Shown in pieces: positions 48,130 through 60,126 of a DNA stretch of 64,000 bases. Both the position numbers and the translations under genes were made by a program. The notes under the pieces were generated by a model. The model worked only from the letters and a program-made list of their open reading frames with translations, had not been told where the DNA came from and searched no databases. Source of the DNA: Adineta ricciae (lineage: Eukaryota > Rotifera > Eurotatoria > Adinetida > Adinetidae); assembly GCA_905250025.1 (NCBI GenBank), contig CAJNOJ010000126.1, positions 1 to 64,000 on the forward strand, read 5' to 3'. Positions within the stretch are counted from its first letter, which is position 1, and the number at the start of each line of letters is the position of its first letter.

Positions 48130-51122
48130 TCACTTTCGAAACAGTCGAAATAGAGGATGTATCGGTTTAGCTTTCTTTTTATTAGCTGATGGTCTCTCCA
48201 CTTTCTCGTCTTCTTCTTGACTAGACATGGTCAGAACTTCTCGGAGTAACTGTTCTTGTTGTTCACATGTCGAGAATTGCAGCTGTGTCTAATAGGATAT
48301 AAAATCGAAGATTATTCTAGTTAACAGTCGGTGAGGATGAATACCTGATCGGAAACCAAGTCTGCATCGGAAAGTTTTTCATATGAATAGCCTCGCTCTT
48401 TCAGAAAGCGTTGTCGACCTGACGAATAACTCATTTCATCCGTTTGTTCTGACATAAGCGAATAGAAAAATGCATTATTCCCGCTGGCACCCGTATCTAA
48501 AATGAGCTCGAGCATTTATCATTGCTGTCGTATGGCAAACATGAACGAACTTCGCTTTGATCGAAGAATACGACCCAGCCGTTGTGCTTCTTGCCGTCGT
48601 GAAGAACCATGGCTGGACAATTGAATGACTACATTTGCTTCAGGTAAATCAAATGCTGCATCACCGACCTGATCAATTTTAGTTTAGAGGATAACTGTCG
48701 CGTGTTTCTGATTTACAGTTGTACTTACTCGGGAAATGAAAATGGTGTTAATCTTTGAATTGCGTTGAAAATTTTGCAAAAGAACCATGCGTTCACTGTG
48801 TGAGACTTTTCCATGAATAAACGGTCTGAGAAAAATCAATGATGGAGAAGGTCAAGATTCATTAGATAATACATACTTGACAAGTTTCAATGCATAAACT
48901 CGTACTGCAGAGACATCATCACAGAAAACAATGATTTTATCACTTCGTTGTTCGTGATATTCGATCAGGGCTTGGCAAGCGCGGAATTTATTTGGATTAA
49001 ACACACTCAATCTGCGTTTCAATGAGTCATCGGAAGTAAAACGATATTCACGCAAGAATTCAGAAGTCATTGCACATTGCACCTTAACGCAAAAATAATT
49101 AGCGAGTGAGAGTTAACAGTTAGAAACTACAAGCAACTGCAATACTGACTTCAGCACAACGGACTGTAGCGATGAATCCTGCATTTTGCAGTGCCATCCA
49201 ATTGGCTTCGTATAAAGATGGTCCAACCAGAAAATTTAGATCGATAATTCTATCATCTTCTCGGACGGGTGTAGCAGTCAGACCCAATTTGATATGCGCA
49301 CGCACTGTATTCAATATTCTGCGAAAACTGTCGGCAGGGCACATATGCACTTCGTCAAGAAGAATAAGACCTGTGGATCAAACTCGAATGAGAGAAATCT
49401 ATGAGAATAGTCCATAAAACATACCCCAGTCATGATTTTTCAATGATTTCAAGACGCGACTCGTGTCGGCTGTATGACCAGTGTTGCTAGCGACCATCTG
49501 ATATGTGCTTATACAAATACCGGAATCTATTCACATTGAAATATGCATGAAAAATGTACATCATTCGTGACTTCGAGCTATACTATTAAAATTATTCTTA
49601 TTCTTAGATGTCAGCAATCGTATTATGCCGTCATTTGCAGTTGACCACGTTTTAAATTGTTCTCTCCATTGTTCGACAGAAACATTGGAGTTACAAAGTA
49701 CAAGACATCGTTTGTTAATCGTACAAGCGGCAGCTACACCAACCAACGACTTGCCCGCACCTAGAATACAATCCTCTTGGTTAATTGTAATTGAGCACGA
49801 TCGAAAGCACTCACCACAAGGAAGGACAATCACCCCAGATCGAGCTCGTCCTATAAAAAAGGAGCTCCATAATAACTATTGGATGAATAAAGAAATACTT
49901 TTACCGTTGTTGAATACTTTTCGTAGACTTTCTTCTTGATAAGGTCGAAGAGTGGCCTTTGAAGACAATTGAATGTTGAGATTTGGTATTAGGGTATCTT
50001 CAGCAAAAGCGTAATCTTCGACTAGTGGATATTTCAATTGTTGACATCTACAGGCATCGAAAAAAAATGAAAATACACATAAATAGAAAACAACGAAGAA
50101 CAAACCGTTTTCGTAGCATAACTACTTTTGATTGATTGACTTCAAATGACGTAGATTGAACATTTTCCAATCGATTTTCAGAGCCTTCCAAGCTTGTATC
50201 GACTGTTTCGTCAATAGGTGCCAATCGACACTCTTGGATTTGAGGATCTTGCAGCAGTGTTGTTAAAACATGCTAAGCCAATGAACATTAGAGATTATCA
50301 GTCAACACTCCAATATGAACTTACTGAGGAGATACATTCAATAAAGTAACGATTCTGTTTCAATACTAATCGAACTTTGCCGTATTCAGCTGTACATGAC
50401 TGTCAAAGTAAGAAATCGAATTTTCCCTCGTCATAAACACGGACAATATGCTTATCATACTTTAATACGATCAATTATACAGATTGGAACGCTCGTCTTG
50501 CTTAGTTCGTGCAAATCTGCAAGGATGCCTTCAGTATTCAAACCAAAATACATCGCAGTATGAAGAGAATTTGCCGTTATCTCGTAAATGTTACTGCGTT
50601 CAAGATCATGGATAGGCTAGAAGAAAATCTTTCGTCTTATCCGTACATACAGAGGATGATAATGACGCATGATTTATACCTCAGCAATAGCAAACAATAA
50701 ATCTTGTGCACGCTGATGATCTGATGTGAATGATTCGAGAATGATATGACCATCTGAAGATATGATGTCTTGATTTCGTATATAAAAATATCTCGGATAC
50801 ATACCTGATGTGTACGATAATGGAAGCTCCTCGTGCGTGTCTTCCAGCTCTGTTGCCGAAGGACGACCTTCAAATGATGTATATGCATCTCCTGAAACAA
50901 AATCAACAATGATCTCAATTCTGATACACTCCAGTCAGTTTCTATCGAAAGACGAGTCATTTTATTATCACCTCGAGCACGCTCATCGTCCGAACTTTGA
51001 CTTGTACGCTTAAGTTTTTTCGAGCATTGTTCGTTCCATTCTGAAAAACAAAATTCAGCTCGTGTGAACTTCGATCTCGAATCAAAATCCCAAGCACCTT
51101 CTGACACACTATGTTTGTTCAT
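48130..51122 (-). CDS. ERCC3: TFIIH helicase/translocase XPB
   Basis: The 3'-5' DNA translocase of TFIIH, needed for promoter opening and nucleotide excision repair. About eleven short introns. Blocks in order: [86 protein letters not shown] (Walker A), [11 protein letters not shown] (DEVH box), [17 protein letters not shown] (motif III and RED), [19 protein letters not shown] and [44 protein letters not shown] (motifs V-VI), [25 protein letters not shown], and the terminal HPLFRLFRK. All catalytic motifs appear intact and the length is close to the human 782. Start ATG 51122 (MNKHSVSEG). Each long string here is a separate recognisable block; boundaries are approximate. Confidence 0.95.
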
Positions 51123-51452
51123 GGTTGTAAAATTCAAACAAAATTTAAAAAAGTACGTTATTGTGCAACGGAAACTCAATCGTACGTCGACAAAAAAGAA
51201 ATACCATCATTCCTGTAGACGCTCGCTGGTATTTATACAACCACGTGTAGCAAGAAGAAGAGAACAAGCATCGTGTAGAAATATACCTGTGTAATTTCGC
51301 AATAAACATTCACTATGAATCAGTGCATATGACTATTTTGGGAAGAAACCCAAATACTAAAAAGGAATTTTTCCATAACGCCATTTAAAAATAAACCTTC
51401 TCATTGAATTCGGATTTTCAATCTCTTTGAATGATTTTTATCAATACTCTTT
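51123..51452. other. intergenic, XPB promoter side
   Basis: 330 bp between the XPB start and the 3' end of the pentapeptide-repeat gene (both read leftward). Holds the XPB promoter. No element recognised. Confidence 0.4.
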
Positions 51453-52792
51453 TTAGTTTGTTTCGATAGAAAAATAAACATCTCGACAGGCACTACGTTG
51501 TCCGAGATTAATGTTAATTCCAATAGCATGAGTACGAGGCTGAATAAGCCGCTTCACATCCACATACTCATAATGATCTGAACCGTTCGTCGCCTGATGT
51601 CCGTCCCCTTGTCTGGTGAAATTACATGATTCGCTAACCGTATTTTGCAGAAAAATATCTTTACGAGTACAAGAGTACTGATCTAAAGAGGCATTATCTT
51701 CATCGTATTCGGTAAAGTTGAGACGTAAGTCATTTAGCTCATAGAACCAACCACTGAAACGAAATTGGAAAGCCAACTTCCGTCTGATAGACGATGCCCA
51801 GTCGCGCATGTTTCTGATGTTCACATTCTGTTGAATATTATTTCCATTTAGTAAATTTTCACAAATAGAATTCTTGAAGAGGTTCAAATTTCGACCTTTG
51901 GCACCATTTGGAAGCGTGGCGTCCGAAATCGATCCTACACTTTTCAACTATCATTAACAAATAAAGAAAACGATATCAATCAGTTAAATACATCTTGTAA
52001 AATGATCACCTGCGATGGACTAATCTTTGTACTTCTCAAAACTGCTCTGGTGAAATCAGCTTTGAAAACATGCGAGCCAGTCAAATCTGCGTCGGTCAAA
52101 TCCGCAGCAAGAAAGATTGCATAATTGAAGGAACTGTTGCATAGCGCTCCGCGCATTCGACTATACGTAAAATCGCCATGAGTAAATGATCCCGAAATGA
52201 ACGAAGCATTGTTCAGATAAGTTGATACAAACGAGATATATCTCATGCTGTTACTTTCTTCGGATGAACCAAATTGAACACGGGTCAGATTGGCATATCG
52301 GAGACTGAGAAAGACTGGTTTTTCAGTGGCAATCAATTGGGAATCATTAAGAAATCGAATGAGATCCGATTTTCGTTTTGGATCTAATTGACGGAGTACA
52401 AATAATGTTTTCGGATAGACAATAGATTGTAGAATTTGCTTATCCAGGGAAAGATTGTTGGCCAGTAACAAATCAGATATGTTGTCCATGTAAGTGATGA
52501 GCAGATCATTGAGATGTTCTTCAGTAGCTAATTCTAAATTTTGTTGATGTTGTCCAGTTGCGATACGTAAATCGACTTCACGATTTGCTTTCGCAATTGA
52601 TTCTTGTTGAAAGGCAAGGACTATGGTAAACACAGCAATCAGTATCGGAATCAGTATTGCTGAGATGAAATGAGATGTCATTTTCAACTGACGCTTTGAA
52701 CAGCCTGACGGATACTTCATCTTGTCTTTCTTTCTCGTATGCTTCTCACACATTCTAAATCGTGCAAAAACGGATGGTTCTTTCAATTTCAC
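51453..52792 (-). CDS. membrane-anchored pentapeptide-repeat protein
   Basis: Two exons (about 52792-52010 and 51947-51453) with an intron of about 60 bp. After a basic N-terminus there is one transmembrane segment (AILIPILIAVFTIVLAF), a helical stretch, then pentapeptide repeats of the A(D/N)Lxx pattern (SLRYANLTRVQFG, NASFISGSFTHGDFTYSRMRGALCNSSF, AADLTDADLTGSHVFKADFTRAVL) forming a right-handed beta-helix. The second exon (DATLPNGAKGRN then a Cys-containing beta-rich region) is an ectodomain of unknown function. I recognise this TM-plus-pentapeptide layout as a bdelloid-enriched type, without known role. The start may be M1 at 52792 or a later Met (MKYPSGC, MTSHFIS). Confidence 0.75.
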
Positions 52793-53039
52793 TCTAGTTT
52801 ATCAGCGTACCGTGTTTATCCTATGATAAATATTGATGAAAAATCATATTACAATCGATGTTGTCGTTTGTAGATTTGTTCTCGATGTTTTTACCTTCTA
52901 GGAATATTATATTTTCATAAATCGATACTGACAAATATTTCGTCATAGATTGACAATTTACATATTAATCATATGTCGCACTGTTTCAATTTTTCAAGGA
53001 CAAATTTAATCACGTTGTCTTTGGAGAAAAGGAGTTCGA

Positions 53040-54401
53040 TTAGTATAATTCGACGCTATTTAGATAAGAACTGTTCATTTCACCACCGATCACTAAAACC
53101 TTTCCATCGGATACCACTGATGCTGTGTGAAATCTACGGCAAATGTTCATATCATCTATCTTTGTCCAGTTTCCAGTATTTGGGTCGTACAATTCAGCGC
53201 TATTTAAGTAATTACCATTAAATCCACCAGTAACTAATACCTTCCCACTAGGTAATACAGATGCCGTATGTTGAGCACGAGCAAAACTCATGTTTCCTGT
53301 AATTGTCCAATTTCCTAGTAGTGGATCATATAGTTCAGCAGTATTCAGATAAGTACCACTGTATCCACCGCTTACTAACACTTTTCCATCGCTCAACACT
53401 GATGATCTATGATGCTGACGTGCATACTTCATTTTACTGGTCATCGCCCAATTTCCAGATGAGGGATCATACAATTCAGCAGTATTTAAATAACCACCAT
53501 TATATCCACCTACAACTAATACTTTATCATTTGCCAGTAAAGATGCTGTATGGTCGACGCGTATGGTACTCATAGAATTTGCGGGTGTCCAAGTATTCGT
53601 TAATGGATCGTATAATTCTGCCTTGTTGAGAAAACCACTACCGCTGTCTCCACCGCAAACGAAAACACGTCCACCAGATAATACGGATGCTGTATGAGCA
53701 CCTCGTTGAGTATTCATATTTCCGGCATTTGTCCAAGTTTGACTCGACGTATTGAACAATACTGCACTTGTTAAGAAGTTAACGCCATTGTTTCCACCAC
53801 TGATCAAAACAAGTCCATTGATTAAAATGGATGCAGCATGAAGTTTACGTGTAATGTTCATCGATGCCACAGTTGTCCAAGTACCTGCCGCTGGATTGTA
53901 TATTTCTGGTTGTTTTATAGAGATATCACCATATCCACCAACGACGAGCACATTTCCATTGCTCAAAACCGACGCTGTATGACTTGCTCGGCTGGTATTC
54001 ATACTTGTAACAAGCATCCATCCTGAAAGATCAGAAAAAAGACAACTGAAGATATCCATATGTCTTCGAGATTAACCTGTTGATAAACTTTCATTGACAT
54101 TCATGATCATTGTCACGACGTCGTGGTTCAGTGAGAAATTCTTCTTTTGGTTTACAATATTGGAGAATAAATCGCAACGAGTAATTGACTGACGAAAACC
54201 TATCGCTTGACACTGGTTCACATTGACACAAGCTAACTGACATCGACGACTGTTTAGTACAGCAAAACTCGAGAATGGTATGCATGTCGTGTTAGCACAT
54301 GAAAATTGCTGCCCATTCATCACGGTCAGTACAAATGATCTCATATCAGTTGCAGCAGATCGTTGAAGAAATACAACTATAAGCAACAGAAGTCGTGTCA
54401 T
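53040..54401 (-). CDS. secreted kelch beta-propeller protein with N-terminal PAN/apple-like module
   Basis: Exon 1 (54401-54070) encodes a signal peptide (TRLLLLIVVFLQRSAAT) and a Cys-rich segment of about 85 residues (C..TTCIPF, SRRCQLACVNVNQCQAIGF, TRCDLFS) similar to PAN/apple modules. After a 55-bp intron exon 2 encodes seven kelch repeats of about 47 residues. Each has MNxxRxxHTASVL, GKVLVxGG, YLNTAELYDP and GNW. The seventh lacks its last strand and ends at ELY; the strand supplied by WMLVTSM at the start of the array would close the ring, the standard velcro closure. An extracellular sugar or protein-binding role is likely. Galactose-oxidase-like catalytic residues are not visible. Confidence 0.82.
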
Positions 54402-55290
54402 CTGAGGAACTGCTAATAAACAGCAAATAGCCTAAATGTTGGCACTGATTTTCAAATCTTATTTTTACTCTGTCATATATCATTTGTCATTTTGTATTGT
54501 ACTTTGTCAAAAACTCAATTAACTTGGATGATAATCATCTGTCGCTTTCTCCTATAGGACATCGGAAATTAAAAACCTCAAAGGTAACTATTGCGTTTTA
54601 ATTTATGTTTTCTTCAAAGTGCATTCTTCCATTGCAAAGTTAAAAATGAAATCAATGATAAACATCTCTCAGACAAAGATAATGAACTTTCTGAAAACGA
54701 CATTTATACACCATTTATTACGTAGTAAACAACGGAGTAGAAACTATTGTAAAAAGAAAGAATCCGGAACATTGTTTATATAATTCGATGATCGATAATG
54801 AATGCATCTAGACATAGTATCACATAATATTTATTGTCAGTCGTACAACAAACAACGAAAGAAAGAATGTGACCTTTTGAAAGAAGAAGTCTGTGTGTCT
54901 ATCAAACAAAGTAGATCAACATCAACAAATCGATTCAATTCTTTGAGTAAGGATTATGCGCTAAGTTCATTTGTTCTTTTCTTTTCTATCATTTGACATT
55001 CTTTTCATTTGATAACAAAACACCTCAACGATGAAAATATGCAACTACTGATTTGTTCTAAACGACCTTGTCACTGTAAGCATCATCGATATTTTCTCAC
55101 GTTTAGTTAATATTTGTAAGATGAGGAAGAAAAAACGATCATCTTAAATAGAGTCCGAGAAGGAATATGCGCTCATTTGAGAACTCGTCTTCATACACTC
55201 GAAATGATCTTTAAAAATTTTCTTCTCCTTTCTGGTAAGACGTCTCATATTAGTATCTAGTCGTGCTTGTAGATCATAGAATTTAGGTCG
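54402..55290. other. divergent intergenic region, kelch/CBM14 promoters
   Basis: About 890 bp between divergent genes. AT-rich; no exon recognised. Confidence 0.45.
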
Positions 55291-56897
55291 ATGGCTGATT
55301 CTCGTCTTCTAGTTTTTAGTTCTGGCTATGCCATTCTTATCATAGTTTGCTTATCGATGAGAAACACAGCACTAGCTGAATACGATTGCTCTGCGAAAGA
55401 TGATGGCTGGTATTACGATCCAGAGTTTTGTCATATCTATTGGCGTTGTACACATGGCTCCGCAGAGGAATTTGAATGTGCGAGTGGAACGGCTTGGGAC
55501 CATACGGCGAACCGTTGTAATTGGCTTGATAGTGTAGATTGCTCTCGTGCTGAGAAGACGACACCGAAAATCAGCTCTGAAGAAGAAGACGAACAAGAAA
55601 ACACGAATGAGGAAAACGAAGAAGAAGACGAAGCACCAAGTGAACAAGTGATCAAATCGAAAAAGAAAAAGAAAAAAACTACGTCTAATAAACGAATGTT
55701 AGACGATGAAGACGACGAAACTGATCGTGAGATATTCACACATTGATTGCATGAATATTATTTTACGCTTGCTTTTCTCTGTAATCTACTTCTTCTTGAA
55801 AATTTCTGATTGATTCATCCGACTTCTCTTCCAGTCTCTTGTTTGATTGTCTGTCAAGCAAATTCATCTGCTGAAAAGTTTTGTGCTGGACGGGACGGAT
55901 TCTTTGCGTAAGAAAACTCTTTCTCTCAGAGTGATTTGCATGAATAATCTCTTGTCTATCAGTGATCCTGACTACTGCACGAGATATTACCGATGTTCGC
56001 ATGGTGTTGATCAAGGTTTTGAGTGTCCAAAAGGTACTGCATGGGAAGACGAGTCGAAATCATGTGCATGGATTGAACATGTGAATTGTGAACAGAAAAA
56101 GCTCGACTATTCAACCAGTACTACCACTGAAGGCATGTCATTTGATTCTACTAATGGTCTCTTTCCTTGATTTTGAGCGCTTCGCTACGTTCGTTCTTTC
56201 ATTTAGATACTACAACATCACGAAAAAAAGCGTCCACGGATTCGTCGAGCTCAGAATCGAACAAAGCATCTACCCTACCACCGACGCATGGAAAATACAG
56301 TAGCAGTCTTTCTGGTTTTGAATGTCAACTAACAGGTTTCTATTCTGTTCCTGATCCAACACAATGCAATTCCTACTACCAGTGTGATCGAGGCATTCAA
56401 ACTCGACTGAGTTGCGCGGAAAAACAACTATACGACGAAGAGAAACGTCAATGTATGGACTTCGATCGTGTTAATTGCGGAACTCGAGCAGTCAATCTAG
56501 CAGATAAAAACCAATGTAAGTCACAACAATCGGCCTAATTTTTAGCTGTTCGTTATCGATAGGTGTTAACAAACGCGATGGCATACATCCCGATACTGAA
56601 CGCGGCTGTCATTATTATTATCAATGTGCCTCACACAACAAATTGCGCGAAGCTAAATGTCCGGGTGATGAAAAATTCAGTAGTTACACAACCCGATGCG
56701 GTCCGGCTAGCAGTGCTCCAGTTCCATGTGGTACTTATGTTCTCGGAAGTGCAACAATTCCATGTATGTTGATCAATTCTCGTTCTCAATAAGATATATT
56801 CATTTTTTTTCTTTTCGTTGCAATAGATCATCGAAATCTTGGCTATTTCATATCGTTCCTGCTCGCAACAATCTATTTTACTCTTATTGATCTTTGA
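55291..56897 (+). CDS. multi-domain chitin-binding (peritrophin-A/CBM14) surface protein
   Basis: ATG 55291 starts a signal peptide (VFSSGYAILIIVCLSMRNTALA). Four type-2 chitin-binding domains follow, each with six cysteines and the aromatic YYRC/YWRC core: WYYDPEFCHIYWRCTHG, FCAGRDGFFADPDYCTRYYRC, FECQLTGFYSVPDPTQCNSYYQC and RGCHYYYQCASH. Between domains 1 and 2 lies a strongly acidic then Lys-rich linker (EEEDEQENTNEENEEEDE, KSKKKKKK). Introns were resolved by phase at 55727-55834 (108 bp), about 55906-55961, about 56119-56206, about 56517-56561 and 56764-56827. The C-terminus is hydrophobic (LGYFISFLLATIYFTLIDL) without a cytoplasmic tail, suggesting a GPI anchor. The likely role is in chitinous structures such as trophi, gut lining or egg shell. 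Confidence 0.82.
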
Positions 56898-57473
56898 TCG
56901 ATTAGACATGATTGTTTTTGTCATTGCTTTGTTTTTCTACTCTTATTGTATGTGCCTATTGTTGGTGTAGTTCATGTTTTATTGTTTAGTACAGAGAAAA
57001 GAAACTACTGAAATAAAGATTTCATAAAATCCAAGAGGTCACACGAGAACGAACGAGATGACCGATAAACAAAACAATTCTATTTTCTCTCGAAGACAAT
57101 TTCCAACGCGATCATTGAAGCGCTCGTTGAATATGCGCATATAAATCTATTCTCCATTTATCTGACCTTTTCAATTTGTTTTGCATACATTGATAATCAT
57201 TTATACAGTCGCAATCGATTGCATCATCACCAATTAATCCATTGTATTTGCTCGGTCGCTTCACGACGTACTTTATTGTCGTTCTTTTTTACGTCGGATA
57301 AAGGAATCCAAAGAAAATTAAACCTCATATAAACAATGTTGATCTAATACAGCGTTTGGTGTCTACACATACGTGTGTATACGTTCAATTAAATGATGTA
57401 CAACTCATCCTAACATAGACCCAAGTTGAGAGTAAAATCAACAAAAACCATAAACAATCCATTGGATAAATGA
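56898..57473. other. spacer between the two CBM14 genes
   Basis: 576 bp, AT-rich, with the 3' UTR of the first and the promoter of the second chitin-binding gene. No exon seen. Confidence 0.45.
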
Positions 57474-59394
57474 ATGATTAAGTATGGATACGATATGGAT
57501 AGTTATCGCTGTTGGTATTTGATATTTGTGTTGATTAATTCGATTGAATCAGATAGTTTCTTGCTTTCAAATGAATCAACGCTTGAAAAACAAACGTCGA
57601 CGAAATCAGCCGATCATCGCGTCGAACATCAGTCGACTATTACAACGTCTTTGGCAACGTTTACGACAACAATTCGTTCGAGCAGCGCCATTCAACCACT
57701 TATAACAAAACCTAACTCTTATCTTTATAATTCCGATGAAGAGGAGACTGTTCTCGATCGAACCAAACGAGACACGGCGCCTTTTGTTTGTAAAAGTAAG
57801 ATGTTCGTCGTACGAATCGGGTAAGAAGTTTTCTGCTTTTTCAGCCGATGGTTATTTTCCCGATCGACAGAACTGTCGAGTGTATCACATTTGCACATCA
57901 GGTGTGGATACGGCTGCCGTTTGTGCCGAGGGAACAGCATGGGATCCAGTGAAGAAAAACTGCGGCTGGGAAAATACAGTTGAGTGTAAGAAAGGCTTGA
58001 GAAAATGGGACAAAATTACCGACATACGCGGAGGTAAAAGCATTCACAAATTCTAAGTCTCTTTTATATTTGCACGACTTTTAGTGACGTTGTTTGCTAC
58101 CGATGCTGCATTGGCTTGGCGTGCGAAAAAATCTACAACGACACGCACGCCAATCAAAGTTGATTCGAATTTTACATGTGAATACGATGCAGAGGGATTT
58201 TTTCCTGGTATACTCTTTTTCTCACTTGTGAATCAAACCAAGTAGAGTTTCCTTTCATAGATCCGAAATATTGTCACATCTATCATTTCTGTGGCATTGG
58301 TGCACATCAAGTTTTGCAGTGTGCGGATAATCTTTGGTTTTCAACGAGCACACAAGGATGTGAATGGCCAGAGAAATCAGATTGTACGTATTTTACCCGT
58401 TGCCATTGATTTACAAGTGTTTTATTCTCAATAGGCAAAGCAGGAAATTTACGAACATCGTCGACACAAGTGACTAACATGATCGATGGGGATGGAAATA
58501 TTGTGACAACGCCAAGAAATTTTCGACTAAATGTTTATTTGCCTATCGAATGTCCGCCTGCTGTACAAAAGTTTTTTCCTGATCCGTATGATTGTTCAGC
58601 ATACCATTATTGTAACGGTAAGAAAATCAAGTCATTCTCTTCTATAAACAACGATTGAAACCATAGGTGGTGTCGATAGACCGTCGTTTTGTGATGCTGG
58701 TCTCTACTATGACAAAAGTAAGTATTCAGAATCTTTTCAAATCTGATTAAAAGTCATCCAACTTCTGTTAGAACATGGTTGCCAATGGCCGAAAGATGTT
58801 CCTCACTGTGAGTAATTTAGCTTTGACCTCCCAAAATTGATTCCAGAATATTCAAAAAGGTCAACACAAATGTCCGCCGAACGGTCAGCGACTACGTTTT
58901 GTCGCTACCCATAGTTGCTGTCATTACTATGAGTGTATTAATGGTCATATGAAAGAACAAGTATGTCCATTACACAAACTTTATTCCGTCGAAACGAAAA
59001 GTTGTGAAAACTTCCAAGTTGTTAATTGTGGCTCGCGACAAAAGTGCATTGATCCTTGTAAGATGATCATTCTTCATCTATCTTAATCTCATTCCTTTCC
59101 TTCAAAGGTGATTATGACAGTTCTCCACTGTGCGAATTCAAACCCGTCTGTCGAGAGAAACCGAATGGCAACTATGTTGATCAATACCGACCTAACTGTC
59201 AATTTCATTACACATGTTTAGAGAGTCGCACATTTAATTATACAGCATGTGAACATGGCCATCGATTTTCTGTACAACATCAACGATGTTTACCTGCCAA
59301 ACAAGTCAAGTGCTTCGCAAGACGAAATGATCCGCTCTCGATGTTTTTTCTTCATCTTCTTTTTTTTATGCTTTACTTCCTAAAACCATCCTAA
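57474..59394 (+). CDS. second multi-domain chitin-binding (CBM14) protein, with furin-type site
   Basis: Starts at ATG 57474 with a hydrophobic leader (CWYLIFVLI). A Ser/Thr-rich propeptide of about 75 residues ends in DRTKRD, a furin-like RxKR cleavage site, immediately before the first cysteine. Five CBM14 domains follow: FPDRQNCRVYHICTSG, FFPDPKYCHIYHFCG, FFPDPYDCSAYHYCNG, THSCCHYYECINGH and RPNCQFHYTCLES. The C-terminus ends in a hydrophobic stretch (MFFLHLLFFMLYFL), a probable GPI signal, with stop TAA at 59392. The donor at 58809 (T|GTGAGT) keeps the frame into HKCPPNG. It shares architecture with its neighbour at 55291-56897 and is probably a tandem paralogue, though diverged in linker and domain number. 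Confidence 0.82.
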
Positions 59395-60126
59395 AGTCAA
59401 TAAAATCCGTGCACAAGATTGTGTTTTTTTAATGACAGTACTCGAGAGAGAGAGAGAGCGATAAATTATCCCTCTCATGCCTTTTTTTCAAAGTACAAAT
59501 CACCTTGAAAATTATCGTACAGTACCGGATCAACAAGAAAAAAAATTTTCTTTTTCGTTTTGTCCTTGTATAGTATGCTATCGTAAGGTTTGAGTTTTTT
59601 TTCTCTTATCAAAAACTCGATGCAGATCTGCAAACGAGAGGACAAGGAGCAGTTATCATGACAATTTGAGTATTCATTATTAACAAATTTGGGTAGAAAG
59701 TGTATTGTCAATAAAAAGGTATGCAGATGGCCGGTCACAACGCCTTTCTCCGAAAGGATCTCGGCTAGTTTCAGAATTATTGTGATAGTTTATTTTGAGT
59801 ATAGACAACTTATAAAAAAGTGCATTTATCGATGTTATTTCTGCTGTGATTATTTTCTTCCATTACCTCTAGTTAAAGAGTTACTTTAGACAAGAAACTA
59901 GTTTACTATTTTCGATGCTTTTAGGTAACAAAAGAAAAGAAAATAGAGAAAGCCACATATTTGTCACATGATTATTAAATGCATACTCTCACCGACATGT
60001 TGCATCATTGAATTGAAATCTTATCGACGAACAAACAGAAAAATACAAAACATTGTTAAGCAATAAAAAACATCGTAACCATTTCCAATGTTCATCATTT
60101 CACCTGTACCACAAACGCATTAAAAC
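59395..60126. other. intergenic with GA microsatellite
   Basis: About 730 bp. A (GA)n tract lies at about 59444-59458. No exon recognised on either strand. Confidence 0.45.

Noticed and set aside
56119..56210. GC-AG intron in the first CBM14 gene
   Set aside because: A standard GT donor (GTACTACC at about 56119) gives the same phase, so the non-canonical donor is not needed.
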